A stretch of 36,138 nt of DNA, taken from the IMG/VR virus record IMGVR_UViG_3300009175_000040, positions 1 to 36,138 of that record. One strand, 5' to 3'. Source of the stretch: a virus. The stretch's first letter is position 1, and the number at the start of each line of letters is the position of its first letter. The notes under the pieces are model-generated. The model saw only the letters and a list, made by a program, of their open reading frames with translations, was not told the DNA's origin and made no database searches. Position numbers and translations under genes: made by a program. This document shows, piece by piece, positions 11,784 through 19,316 of the stretch.

Positions 11784-12517
11784 ACTTACCAGACACTAAA
11801 ACACCCGTCACCTCACGAGATCCAAGGATCTTAGTCCTTTACGGTTCTCCTAAAGTTGGAAAGACCACTATCCTCTCACAACTTGAGTCCAACCTCATCG
11901 TGGATAACGAACACGGCACTGATTTCATCGAAGCCCTCAAGGTGCAGGTGAATAATGTAGCGGAACTCAAAGAACTCGCCGCAGAACTCAAGAAGCATCC
12001 AATGAAGTATCAAAGGATCAGCCTCGATACTGTGACCACCCTCGAAGACTGGGCGGAGCAACTCGCAACTACCAATTACAAACGCTCCGCCACTGGGAAG
12101 AACTTCCAAGGCCAGTCGGTATTGACCCTACCCAACGGTGGTGGCTATCTCTGGCTACGAATGGCGTTCAAGGAACTCATCGACCTGTTCTCCGGCGTGA
12201 CTGGAACGTTGATTCTTGTGGCTCACCTTCGCGAGAAACAACTTGAAGCGAATGGCAAGGAAGTCACCACAAAAGACATCGAACTCACGGGGAAAATCCG
12301 CACCATCGTATGTGCTCTTGCCGATGGAGTCGGGTTGCTCTATCGCGACAAGGACAAGCTGATGGTTTCATTCAAGACTTCTGAGACCGTCCTCTGTGGT
12401 TCCCGTTGCGAGCATCTCAAGGGACAAACATTCGAGATGGACTGGAGCAAGATCTTCGTCGAGACTTTACGCACATCTCCCACTCCTCTCATCCCCTACG
12501 CCGAACCAGTTGCCTAA
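11780..12517 (+). CDS. Sak4-like RecA-fold ATPase (annealing/recombination)
   Basis: This 245-residue P-loop ATPase has Walker A GSPKVGKT at residues 22-29 and a later strand LILVAHLREK. Sequences typical of the phage AAA_24/Sak4 group are visible (ISLDTVTTLEDWAEQ as Walker B-like, KIRTIVCALADGVGLLYRD). Sak4 proteins are single-domain RecA homologues that promote single-strand annealing and strand exchange, often encoded with an OB-fold SSB and a Cas4/RecB-like exonuclease, exactly as here. It is coupled by ATGA to the preceding small gene. The catalytic Walker B Asp is probably in SLDT (around residue 78); no structural test is possible from sequence alone. Confidence 0.85.
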   Translation: MNLPDTKTPVTSRDPRILVLYGSPKVGKTTILSQLESNLIVDNEHGTDFIEALKVQVNNVAELKELAAELKKHPMKYQRISLDTVTTLEDWAEQLATTNYKRSATGKNFQGQSVLTLPNGGGYLWLRMAFKELIDLFSGVTGTLILVAHLREKQLEANGKEVTTKDIELTGKIRTIVCALADGVGLLYRDKDKLMVSFKTSETVLCGSRCEHLKGQTFEMDWSKIFVETLRTSPTPLIPYAEPVA

Positions 12518-12518
12518 T

Positions 12519-13130
12519 ATGAAACGAGAAAAATCCATGGTGGCAGAATTCATGTATGCCGCAAACCAGAAAGTCCGAGTCGATAACTCCGATCCCATCA
12601 CCGAGGATGAACTTCGCTTTTGTTTCCATCTGATCTTCGAGGAAGTCACCGAACTGTTCTCCGCCAAGAACATCATCGCGATGGCGGACGCTCTAGGTGA
12701 CATTATCTACACGATTCTCTGGACTGCAAACAACCTGAACCTCCACCCCTGCGGTGACTGTTCGAGCTTGTCCAATGCACTTAAGGGAATCGAAGATCGT
12801 ATGAGAGCACATCGGGAGGAAGTTAATAACTTCCCTCTCATCACACGTGACGCTTACAAATGTTTGAACTTCGAGCAACAAGTCTCCAATCGAATCTCGT
12901 CATTTATCTGCGCCACAACCCAAGAGATGCGTGAATGCCACCTGCAAACAGCACTCCGCATGTGTATGGAATACTCCCTCTACCTAGGTCTCCCCATCTC
13001 ACGAATCTTCGACGAGATCCACCGTGCCAACATGACCAAGTTCATTGACGGTTATATGAACGAGGATGGAAAGTGGAAGGGTGGTGCATCCACCGAGAAA
13101 CCTAACCTCGAACAATTCATTCTACGATGA
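12519..13130 (+). CDS. MazG-like nucleotide pyrophosphohydrolase (203 aa)
   Basis: The start at 12519 (TAATATG after the upstream stop) is preferred to an in-frame ATG inside the Sak4-like gene. Residues 37-70 show the all-alpha NTP-PPase signature: E-E-x-x-E (Glu41, Glu42, Glu45) followed by A-D-A-L-G-D (Asp57, Asp61). The C-terminal half carries a second helical unit ending SRIFDEIHRANMTKF and a DGKWKGG stretch, common in phage PRA-PH/MazG-type proteins. Such enzymes hydrolyse (d)NTPs or related alarmone-like nucleotides and adjust pools during infection. The substrate cannot be told. Confidence 0.78.
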   Translation: MKREKSMVAEFMYAANQKVRVDNSDPITEDELRFCFHLIFEEVTELFSAKNIIAMADALGDIIYTILWTANNLNLHPCGDCSSLSNALKGIEDRMRAHREEVNNFPLITRDAYKCLNFEQQVSNRISSFICATTQEMRECHLQTALRMCMEYSLYLGLPISRIFDEIHRANMTKFIDGYMNEDGKWKGGASTEKPNLEQFILR

Positions 13131-13318
13131 GAGCATTCATAGTTCAACTAGAACAAGAGGACGACATGGATCCCGCCACAGTCGCCCAAGACATCTTACG
13201 ATCTTTAACTGACGACGGCTTCACAGTCGTCCAAGTTAATCCGTGGGGACCAGCACAGAGTGTTGGGATCTCACAAAACCCACCGGAGGTTCAGGGTTTA
13301 ATACCTCCATTAGCATAA
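13127..13318 (+). CDS. Small hypothetical protein (63 aa)
   Basis: This gene is coupled to the MazG-like gene by ATGA. The product begins MRAFIVQLEQEDDMDPATVA, with a helix and a beta stretch (DDGFTVVQVNPWG), then a Pro-rich end. Its last codons overlap the pseudoknot at 13276-13308, and its stop TAA begins the A-rich leader of the next gene, so the 3' end is constrained by RNA signals. No family was recognised. Confidence 0.6.
   Translation: MRAFIVQLEQEDDMDPATVAQDILRSLTDDGFTVVQVNPWGPAQSVGISQNPPEVQGLIPPLA
13276..13308 (+). ncRNA. Candidate H-type pseudoknot before 13345
   Basis: Stem 1 is AAACCC (13276-13281) with GGGTTT (13294-13299). Stem 2 is GGAGGT (13285-13290, in the loop of stem 1) with ACCTCC (13303-13308). 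Loops are 3, 3 and 3 bases. It overlaps the end of the 63-residue gene and precedes the A-rich leader of the 13345 gene by seven bases. It may set the 5' boundary or stability of that mRNA. Complementarity is seen; folding is inferred. Confidence 0.4.
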
Positions 13319-13337
13319 ACACAAAACACAAACACAA
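13316..13337 (+). promoter_or_regulatory. A/C-rich SD-less leader, copy at 13345 gene
   Basis: These 22 bases are identical to 8337-8358 and lie immediately before the start codon region of another solitary, probably abundant protein gene. No Shine-Dalgarno sequence is present. The identity of a non-coding stretch over 22 bases at two distant loci implies function in translation or transcript processing. Confidence 0.6.
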
Positions 13338-13344
13338 TACACAT

Positions 13345-13797
13345 ATGGATCCACTCGATATCGACATCGACATCACTAGCGTTGACACATCACGACCCGT
13401 TCTGGCCGAGTGCCTGGCGGATTGCGAAATCGTTTCCGCTATTCCCGAAGAGAACTCGCGCAAGGATGGCTACAACCTCGTCACGCGATTCCGCACCACC
13501 GCACAGCTCAAGGACATCAAGGACAAAGATGTCGCTCCCGGGTTCCAGCTCACCGCTTGGTACCCACTCCAGTCGAAAGACAAAGAGTCGGGAGAGCCCA
13601 CACAGAAGTGGCTGGAGAACATCATCCAACTCATCGACGCCGCGCTCGGAACTTCGCTCGAAGCGAAAGACCGTCCGTCGTTGAAGGCTGGAATCGCACA
13701 GGTCGTGGGCAAAGTTGTCCGCGCTCGCGTCACCGTTGAGGACATGCCGAATGGCCTCCCGGGTAACTCGGTTCGCTCACTGGCCCACATCAAATAA
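13345..13797 (+). CDS. Candidate OB-fold ssDNA-binding protein (150 aa)
   Basis: The product starts MDPLDIDIDITSVDTSRPVL; an upstream in-frame ATG at 13243 would translate the A-rich leader and is rejected. Beta strands (YNLVTRFRTTAQL, FQLTAWYPLQ) are followed by a helical segment and a terminal strand pair (VVGKVVRARVTVEDM, then PGNSVRSLAHIK). This is the order seen in phage DUF669-like/SSB-like OB proteins, where a G-K-x-V strand precedes an N-x-V end. Its genomic place between Sak4-like recombinase and polymerase and its high-expression leader fit an SSB. The assignment is structural guesswork from sequence. Confidence 0.55.
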   Translation: MDPLDIDIDITSVDTSRPVLAECLADCEIVSAIPEENSRKDGYNLVTRFRTTAQLKDIKDKDVAPGFQLTAWYPLQSKDKESGEPTQKWLENIIQLIDAALGTSLEAKDRPSLKAGIAQVVGKVVRARVTVEDMPNGLPGNSVRSLAHIK

Positions 13798-13800
13798 GCC

Positions 13801-14139
13801 ATGAGCACCCGCAACAAAAAGGGGCAGTTCAAGAAAGCTGCCAAAGCGTCTCGTGTTGCGGGGACACCAACTGGGGGGACAGCCACCCCCAGTAATGGTG
13901 AACCCTGTAACCAAGCGTGTGAATCAGCTGCACCTGAACCTCAACCCTGTCCTCCAAAGGAAATCATCCTGCACCTCACCAAAATGCGGCTCGCACGTGA
14001 TCTCTCCGACTTGGAAGAAAAAGCTAAGTTCGCTCAGGAACAGCACGACGAATACATGCACCAACTCAGCAACCGCTGGACCACCGTCAATCACGAATTG
14101 ACTCGCGTCAAACAACAGCTAATTGAAGCACTCGGTTAG
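13801..14139 (+). CDS. Coiled-coil protein with basic disordered N-terminus (112 aa)
   Basis: The ATG lies three bases after the preceding stop. The product begins MSTRNKKGQFKKAAKASRVA, then has a Gly/Thr/Pro-rich linker and a Cys-containing segment (Cys36, Cys40, Cys50). It ends with a coiled coil (RLARDLSDLEEKAKFAQEQH onward to KQQLIEALG). The N-terminal Lys/Arg tail resembles a nucleic-acid-binding extension. It probably shares a transcript with the OB-type gene, ended by the structure at 14146-14184. No family was recognised. Confidence 0.68.
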   Translation: MSTRNKKGQFKKAAKASRVAGTPTGGTATPSNGEPCNQACESAAPEPQPCPPKEIILHLTKMRLARDLSDLEEKAKFAQEQHDEYMHQLSNRWTTVNHELTRVKQQLIEALG

Positions 14140-14145
14140 CATAAG

Positions 14146-14184
14146 CCCCGCTGGTAGACCGGGGTGATCCGTCTACCACTTTTT
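14146..14184 (+). terminator. H-type pseudoknot or terminator before 14185
   Basis: Stem 1 is CCCCG (14146-14150) with CGGGG (14160-14164). Stem 2 is TGGTAGAC (14152-14159, in the loop of stem 1) with GTCTACCA (14171-14178), an 8-bp perfect helix followed by CTTTTT directly before ATG. Loop lengths of 1, 0 and 6 are ideal for a coaxially stacked H-type pseudoknot. Stem 2 plus the T-run also reads as an intrinsic terminator. It lies between two genes, so it may end the 13345-13801 transcript or control 14185, for example like the autoregulatory pseudoknot in T4 gene 32 mRNA. Confidence 0.62.
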
Positions 14185-14367
14185 ATGTCAAACAAATCTC
14201 CACTTAATATCCTTCTCGAAAACATCGACTCCGCTATCGCCACCGCACTTCAGATGGGAGTCCATCCAATCTTCATCATGGGAGCACTCGCCAAGCACTC
14301 CAATGAAGTCTCAAAACTCATGGACGAACCCGAAGCAAAACCCGATCTTAACCTCATCCAATCCTAA
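14185..14367 (+). CDS. Small hypothetical helical protein (60 aa)
   Basis: I take ATG 14185 (MSNKSPLNILLENIDSAIAT) and reject a GTG at 14164 that lies inside the pseudoknot. The product is helical and moderately hydrophobic (ATALQMGVHPIFIMGALAKH), not clearly a membrane segment. It is joined to the ParB-methyltransferase gene by a TAATG overlap, so both are probably translated together. Translation from this ATG depends on unfolding of the structure at 14146-14184, which ends six bases before it. Confidence 0.66.
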   Translation: MSNKSPLNILLENIDSAIATALQMGVHPIFIMGALAKHSNEVSKLMDEPEAKPDLNLIQS

Positions 14368-15833
14368 TGACTATTCCACTCGCATCCATCACCTTTGGAG
14401 AACGCATCTCACGTGCATACTCAGGCTACACCGGAATCGAAGACCTTGCTGATAGCATTAAAGATCGAGGACTTATCCAGCCACTTGTCCTTAACCAGGT
14501 TGCAGATGGCACTACTGAAACGGGTAGTCGATTCATCCTCGCGGCAGGTGGTCGTCGATTCAAGGCTCTTGAACTACTTGGCATTGACGAAGTCACAGAG
14601 GGACTTACTTCAGTCCCAGGATGCGCAGGTTATGTTAAGGCAACTGATCTTCCTGATGACCAGCTTCTTGAAGTTGAACTCGAAGAGAATCTCTTTCGTA
14701 TGGATATGGACTGGAGGGACCGAGCCATCATGGTTCACAAAATCCACTCTATCAAGTCGAAGATGGCCTTGGGTTCCACCGGCAAATGGGGGCAACGCCA
14801 AACAGGACAACTCTTAGGTGTCTCTCTCGGTGATGTCAACAACTGTCTCACCGTAGCCAAGGCAATCCTCATGGGTAACGAACCGATCAAAGGTTGCTCC
14901 AGTGTTCGCGATGCCATCCAACTCCTCATCAAACAGCGCACCGACGACGCACAACGTCGCCTCGTGCAATCATCCATCCCTCACGTCTCTCCCATGATGG
15001 GCACCGGTCTCGTCCCTGATCTCTCACAATTTTTCGGCGGTGACGAGGGTGAGCGGCCTCAACTCGAACCACTCGTTCACACTGTGAACACCACAAGTGT
15101 GGGGCCAGTCCAAGTCGTAAAGCTTCGCCAGCAGTTGATGCTTGGAGATTGCTTACAAGTTCTTAAGAAGATCGGAGACAAGAGCTTCGACCACATCGTT
15201 AGTGATCCGCCTTATGGTATCGACATGGAGAACCTCGACCTTGCGAACCAGTCGAGGATCGAAGCCACCCACGATGTGCAGGAAAACCTCACGTTGCTTG
15301 AAGCGATGATGCCAGAACTGTTTCGGGTTCTCAAAGACGATGCGTTTTGCATTCTGTGTTGTGACATCAACCACTTCCAGACCCTCAAGACATGGGCGGA
15401 AGGTGTGGGATTCAAGTCTCAGTCGTGGCCGCTGGTGTGGCACAAGGAACATCCTTGCCGTAACCAAGCACCGACTTTCAACTTCACCAAGAACTATGAG
15501 CTAGCGTTGGTGTTGAGGAAGGGTCTCGCCACGTTGCAGAAACCCCAGACCTCCAGCGTCATCACCTGTGATGGCTCGGTCGAACGTAAGCTCTACGACA
15601 ATCCGTTTGCGAAGCCGTTCGAGATGTGGAGATTCTTCCTCGAAGCAGTGGCAAGCAAAGGTCAAACCATTCTTGATCCTTGCATGGGTGAGGGTAGTTG
15701 TCTCCGCGCATGTGTGAACCTCGGTCTCATCCCCTACGGGATTGAACTCGAAGAGCACCACTTCAATCGTGCGCTAGAGAATGTCAAGAACACTTATTCC
15801 ACACTCCTTCAAGATGGAGTCAAATTCGAATGA
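14367..15833 (+). CDS. ParB-like domain fused to DNA methyltransferase (488 aa)
   Basis: Residues 1-170 form a ParB/Srx-type module: GGRRFKA at 61-67 and ENLFRMDM at 107-114 correspond to the two ParB nucleotide-contacting motifs, with a helix-turn-helix at about 139-166. Residues 250-488 form a beta-class amino-methyltransferase with DPPY (280-283) first and the AdoMet motif DPCMGEGS (437-444) at the C-terminal end, so it makes N6-methyladenine or N4-methylcytosine. The linker contains the palindrome copy at 15075-15089 (His-Thr-Val-Asn). Such ParB-MTase fusions occur in phages and may combine site-specific DNA binding with self-modification against restriction. The recognition site is unknown. 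ATGA links it to the polymerase gene. Confidence 0.87.
   Translation: MTIPLASITFGERISRAYSGYTGIEDLADSIKDRGLIQPLVLNQVADGTTETGSRFILAAGGRRFKALELLGIDEVTEGLTSVPGCAGYVKATDLPDDQLLEVELEENLFRMDMDWRDRAIMVHKIHSIKSKMALGSTGKWGQRQTGQLLGVSLGDVNNCLTVAKAILMGNEPIKGCSSVRDAIQLLIKQRTDDAQRRLVQSSIPHVSPMMGTGLVPDLSQFFGGDEGERPQLEPLVHTVNTTSVGPVQVVKLRQQLMLGDCLQVLKKIGDKSFDHIVSDPPYGIDMENLDLANQSRIEATHDVQENLTLLEAMMPELFRVLKDDAFCILCCDINHFQTLKTWAEGVGFKSQSWPLVWHKEHPCRNQAPTFNFTKNYELALVLRKGLATLQKPQTSSVITCDGSVERKLYDNPFAKPFEMWRFFLEAVASKGQTILDPCMGEGSCLRACVNLGLIPYGIELEEHHFNRALENVKNTYSTLLQDGVKFE
15075..15089 (-). repeat. 15-bp palindrome copy 6 (in ParB-MTase linker)
   Basis: GTTCACA-C-TGTGAAC on the plus strand, between the ParB and methyltransferase parts of the gene. 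Confidence 0.9.
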
Positions 15834-18262
15834 ACGAACAAGGATTCTCTCTCGAAACCACAACAGTAGTCGTCCCCAATGTCACACCAACTTCCATCGC
15901 ACCATACCGAATCGCACTCATCGGGGAGTGTCCGTGTGAAGCAGACATTGAGAACCTCCAACCATTCACTGGGCCAAGTGGTGGGTTCTTGGATGTTATG
16001 TTGTCTAATTGTGGTATCTCCCGTGCTAGTTGCTTTGTTGGTAACATTGCTCAGGTTCGGCCACCTAACAACGAAATCTTCCACTTCAAGTGGGATGGAA
16101 TTGAGATCCAAAGTGGGCTCAACCAACTCCGCAAAGACCTACAAGCATACCAACCGAACCTTTGCGTTCTGATGGGGAAGACCGCGATCACCGCGGCACT
16201 AGGTCGAGCAGTTGAGCCGAGTGATTACAGGGGTAGCCTATTCAAATGTGACCGCATCGACTCCCCTTTCTACGGGTTCAAGTTCCTTTGCACGGTGCAT
16301 CCGGCGTATGTTCTTCGGGACTATTCCGTGATGCCCTTGTTTGCTTTTGACCTCAAGCGTGCACGGGAGGAAGGGGAATACCCTGACTTGAGAGTGCCAC
16401 TTCGGAACCTCCTGATCCATCTCACCGCGGATGAAATCATCAATCGTCTCGACGCAATCACGGAACACCATGAAGTCTCCATCGACATCGAGGGCACGAT
16501 TGAGACTGGCATGTCTTGTCTTGCTATCTCCATCGACCCGCTTGAGTCCTTCTGCATTGTGTTTGGGAGATACTCTATCGACGAAGAAGCCCGCATCTAT
16601 CGTGCCCTGAACCGAGTGTTCCGAGACCCAACCATTGGTAAGTGCTTGCAGTATGGACTCTACGATCGGATGGTTCTCGCCTATCGTTATGGACTCCTCA
16701 TCCGCGGCGTCACGAATGATACCCTCGTTAAGTCTTGGGAGATCCACTCCGAACTACCCAAAGGCCTTGGCACTCTTGGTTCGATCTGGACTAAGGAACC
16801 CTATTACAAAGGTGATCGGAAGTCTGATTCCCGTGAAGTATTCCACCAATACAACTGCAAGGACTCCGCGATGACGTTGGAGATCTCCCGTGCGATGGAT
16901 GGTTCTCTAAGTGGCAAACCACTTGAGCACTACCATTTCAACATGGCTCTCCAAGACCCCTTGCTCTACATGCAGTTGCAAGGCTGGAACTTCGACAAGG
17001 CATTAGCCGATCAAAAGTCTCTTGAGATCAAGCTCGCCAAGTCGGAGTGTCTCGCCCGAATTACCACCCACATCGGGATGCCTCTGAACCCTAACTCACC
17101 TAAACAAGTCGCCCACCTACTATATGACCTCAAAGGACTGCCTAAACAATTCAAGAAGAAAAACGGACGAAACACGACCTCCGTCACCACCGACACCGGA
17201 GCCCTCCTTACCCTCGGTAAAGATCATCGAGATCCTGTCTTATTTGAGATTCTACTTTATCGCAAACTTGGCAAGCTCGAAGACGTTACCCACGCTCAAC
17301 TCGACAAAGACGGTCGTATGCGTTGTTCGTATAACTTGGTTGGAACAGTCACTGGTCGAATCTCATGCTCCACTTCTGCAACTGGTTCAGGATTCAATCT
17401 TCAGACTGTCACTAAAAAATTACGTTGTCTATTTCGAGCCGATCCTGGGTATCATCTTTTCCAGTGTGACCTTAGTGGTGCTGATGGTTGGACTGTGGCA
17501 GCTCATTGCTTGAACCAAGGGGATTCCACAATGTGGGATGATTATCGGTTCGGTCTCAAACCAGCTAAGATCGTCGCTGCGATGAAGGAGTTCGGACGGG
17601 AAGTGAATCAATGCTCTCGTGAAGAACTCGCTAAGATCTGTAAGAACGTCGATCAAGACGGATGGTTATACTTCGGGTGCAAGCGCGTTCAACACGGAAC
17701 AAATTATTCCCTCGGCAAACTCACCATGGCCTCGCAGATCATGAAGGACTCATATAAGTTCCTAGGTAAACCAATCTACATGGATCCCAATATGTGTCTT
17801 CAACTCCAAGGTCTCTACCTCTCCCGCTACCCTGGCGTTCCACTCTGGCAGAACTGGGTGAAGAGACAGGTCTTGGAGAAAGGTCAGATGACTAGTGCAT
17901 CAGGTCACATCCGCAAGCTCTTCGGTCGTCGTCGCAATGGTCGTGACGTTGATCATGAAACATACCGTGAAGCCCTCGCCGAGGAACCCCAAGCGAACAC
18001 CACGGAAGTTACCAACATCGCACTCTACAAACTCTGGAACGACATGGAGAACCGCCGAGGCAATACATTCCGTATCAAACCAGTTCACCAAGTTCATGAT
18101 GCTTTAATCGGTCAATTCTTAATTGAAGAAACTGACTGGGCTATTCCAAAGATCAAGTCTTATTTCAATAATCCAATCACCATTGCAAACACAACTCTTG
18201 TCATTCCATTTGAGATGGGAGTTGGCCCTTCTTGGGGAGATTTAACAGGAGTCAATATATGA
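15830..18262 (+). CDS. Uracil-DNA glycosylase / family A DNA polymerase fusion (810 aa)
   Basis: Residues about 26-184 match a family 4-type uracil-DNA glycosylase (GECPCEADIENLQPFTGPSG at 32-51 and HPAYVLRD at 157-164). Residues 205-360 form a 3'-5' exonuclease (DIE at 219-221, YDRM near 278-281, YNCKD at 341-345). The polymerase follows, with TGRISC at 508-513, motif A DLSGADG at 547-553, motif B KRVQHGTNYSLG at 618-629 and motif C VHDA at 755-758. In most family A enzymes motif C reads HDE; here the Glu is Ala. The residue aligned with E. coli Phe762 appears to be Tyr626, and Lys758 is replaced by His622. It is the phage replicase, perhaps coupled to uracil avoidance. The 3' end is AT-richer, next to the HNH gene. 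Confidence 0.88.
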   Translation: MNEQGFSLETTTVVVPNVTPTSIAPYRIALIGECPCEADIENLQPFTGPSGGFLDVMLSNCGISRASCFVGNIAQVRPPNNEIFHFKWDGIEIQSGLNQLRKDLQAYQPNLCVLMGKTAITAALGRAVEPSDYRGSLFKCDRIDSPFYGFKFLCTVHPAYVLRDYSVMPLFAFDLKRAREEGEYPDLRVPLRNLLIHLTADEIINRLDAITEHHEVSIDIEGTIETGMSCLAISIDPLESFCIVFGRYSIDEEARIYRALNRVFRDPTIGKCLQYGLYDRMVLAYRYGLLIRGVTNDTLVKSWEIHSELPKGLGTLGSIWTKEPYYKGDRKSDSREVFHQYNCKDSAMTLEISRAMDGSLSGKPLEHYHFNMALQDPLLYMQLQGWNFDKALADQKSLEIKLAKSECLARITTHIGMPLNPNSPKQVAHLLYDLKGLPKQFKKKNGRNTTSVTTDTGALLTLGKDHRDPVLFEILLYRKLGKLEDVTHAQLDKDGRMRCSYNLVGTVTGRISCSTSATGSGFNLQTVTKKLRCLFRADPGYHLFQCDLSGADGWTVAAHCLNQGDSTMWDDYRFGLKPAKIVAAMKEFGREVNQCSREELAKICKNVDQDGWLYFGCKRVQHGTNYSLGKLTMASQIMKDSYKFLGKPIYMDPNMCLQLQGLYLSRYPGVPLWQNWVKRQVLEKGQMTSASGHIRKLFGRRRNGRDVDHETYREALAEEPQANTTEVTNIALYKLWNDMENRRGNTFRIKPVHQVHDALIGQFLIEETDWAIPKIKSYFNNPITIANTTLVIPFEMGVGPSWGDLTGVNI

Positions 18263-18900
18263 GAATACTTACAATCAATGGACAAGATGTCTATGTCGAT
18301 GATATAGATTTTGGGCGTGTTGCAGGATTACCTTGGTATATCTCAGCTCAAGGTTACGCTCAGATTAAAACAGGTGAAGTTGCAGTTTCAATGCACAGGT
18401 TTGTTATCAACTATGGTGGGCCTTTGTTTGTTGATCACATAGATCGTAACAAATTAAACAATCAGCGCAACAATCTTCGTGTTGTTGAGCCTTGGTTAAA
18501 TGGTCTCAATCGCGATATGCTTTGCACCAACACAAGTGGGGTTGTTGGTGTAAGTAAAACAAAAGCTGGTAAGTTCGAAGCTTCTACAACAATCAATGAG
18601 CATAAGAAGTATATTGGAATCTACAATACACTTGAAGAAGCTGCTCAAGCACGTGAGGCCTACATCACACAGATGTTAGTCACACCACAAATACGTGAGA
18701 CTGCATTTGAATCACGTAAGAATAATCAATCAGGTCATGTTGGCGTTTCGTTTGTAAACAACACAAAGAAGTGGAAAGCGAAACTGAATCAAACCCATTT
18801 GGGTTTCTTTGATACAAAAGAAGAAGCCATTACAGCACGTAAGAAAGCTGAATACGTGTTAAAAGTCACTGGAGCACCACCACAATTCCCACTACAATGA
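18259..18900 (+). CDS. HNH endonuclease with two AP2 domains (homing-type)
   Basis: The start at 18259 is set by ATGA overlap with the polymerase stop. The product (213 residues) has an HNH core with His46, DH at 59-60 (LFVDHIDRNKLNNQRNN) and Asn residues at 67-71. Two AP2-like DNA-binding repeats follow, at about 93-135 (SGVVGVSKTKAGKFEAST) and 158-200 (SGHVGVSFVNNTKKWKAKL), each ending in a helix with A-R. This is the classic free-standing homing endonuclease layout in phages. The gene is clearly AT-richer than the replication genes around it, which supports recent arrival. Placement directly after the polymerase gene is typical for such invaders. Confidence 0.88.
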   Translation: MRILTINGQDVYVDDIDFGRVAGLPWYISAQGYAQIKTGEVAVSMHRFVINYGGPLFVDHIDRNKLNNQRNNLRVVEPWLNGLNRDMLCTNTSGVVGVSKTKAGKFEASTTINEHKKYIGIYNTLEEAAQAREAYITQMLVTPQIRETAFESRKNNQSGHVGVSFVNNTKKWKAKLNQTHLGFFDTKEEAITARKKAEYVLKVTGAPPQFPLQ

Positions 18901-19316
18901 ACCTACTCGAACAAGCACTCAACACACGCATCGACCACCTAGCCAGTAAGATCCCTCATTGGATCACACCAACGCACAACTTCTATGACTCCGACACCTT
19001 CCTCGACGAAATCGAAAAATACACCTACTGTGATGTCATCACTCTTTCAGTCTTCAAACATTTTCCCATACCTATCAGGCGTTGTATCTGCACAATACCC
19101 AACAACACCACGCATTGCCTTAAAGTCAAAGTTTACTCAGATGTTCACGCAAAACTCTACATCTGTTATGATAGAAAGGATAAACACAAAGCGTCCTTTA
19201 TCGGTTCCGCCAACGCACACTCAGGATACTTCCGTGAGTTGATGTATAAGTTACCTGATCCCGACGACATCTACGCAAAAGATTACTTCGACAAACTCTG
19301 GAAAGCAAACTCATGA
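18897..19316 (+). CDS. PLD-like (HKD-motif) protein (139 aa)
   Basis: The product begins MNLLEQALNTRIDHLASKIP. Residues 84-86 read H-A-K and 103-106 G-S-A-N, giving the HxK(x)n GSxN signature of the phospholipase D/nuclease superfamily (VHAKLYICYDRK and SFIGSANAHSG). One HKD motif in 139 residues means dimerisation would be needed, as in the Nuc and BfiI nucleases. A DNA nuclease or DNA-processing role is more likely than lipid hydrolysis in this replication cluster. ATGA overlaps join it to both neighbours, so it belongs to the polymerase-ligase operon despite the HNH insertion. Confidence 0.75.
   Translation: MNLLEQALNTRIDHLASKIPHWITPTHNFYDSDTFLDEIEKYTYCDVITLSVFKHFPIPIRRCICTIPNNTTHCLKVKVYSDVHAKLYICYDRKDKHKASFIGSANAHSGYFRELMYKLPDPDDIYAKDYFDKLWKANS

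Noticed and set aside
14164-14184. GTG start for the 60-residue gene
   Set aside because: The GTG lies inside the pseudoknot/terminator; ATG 14185 immediately follows the structure.
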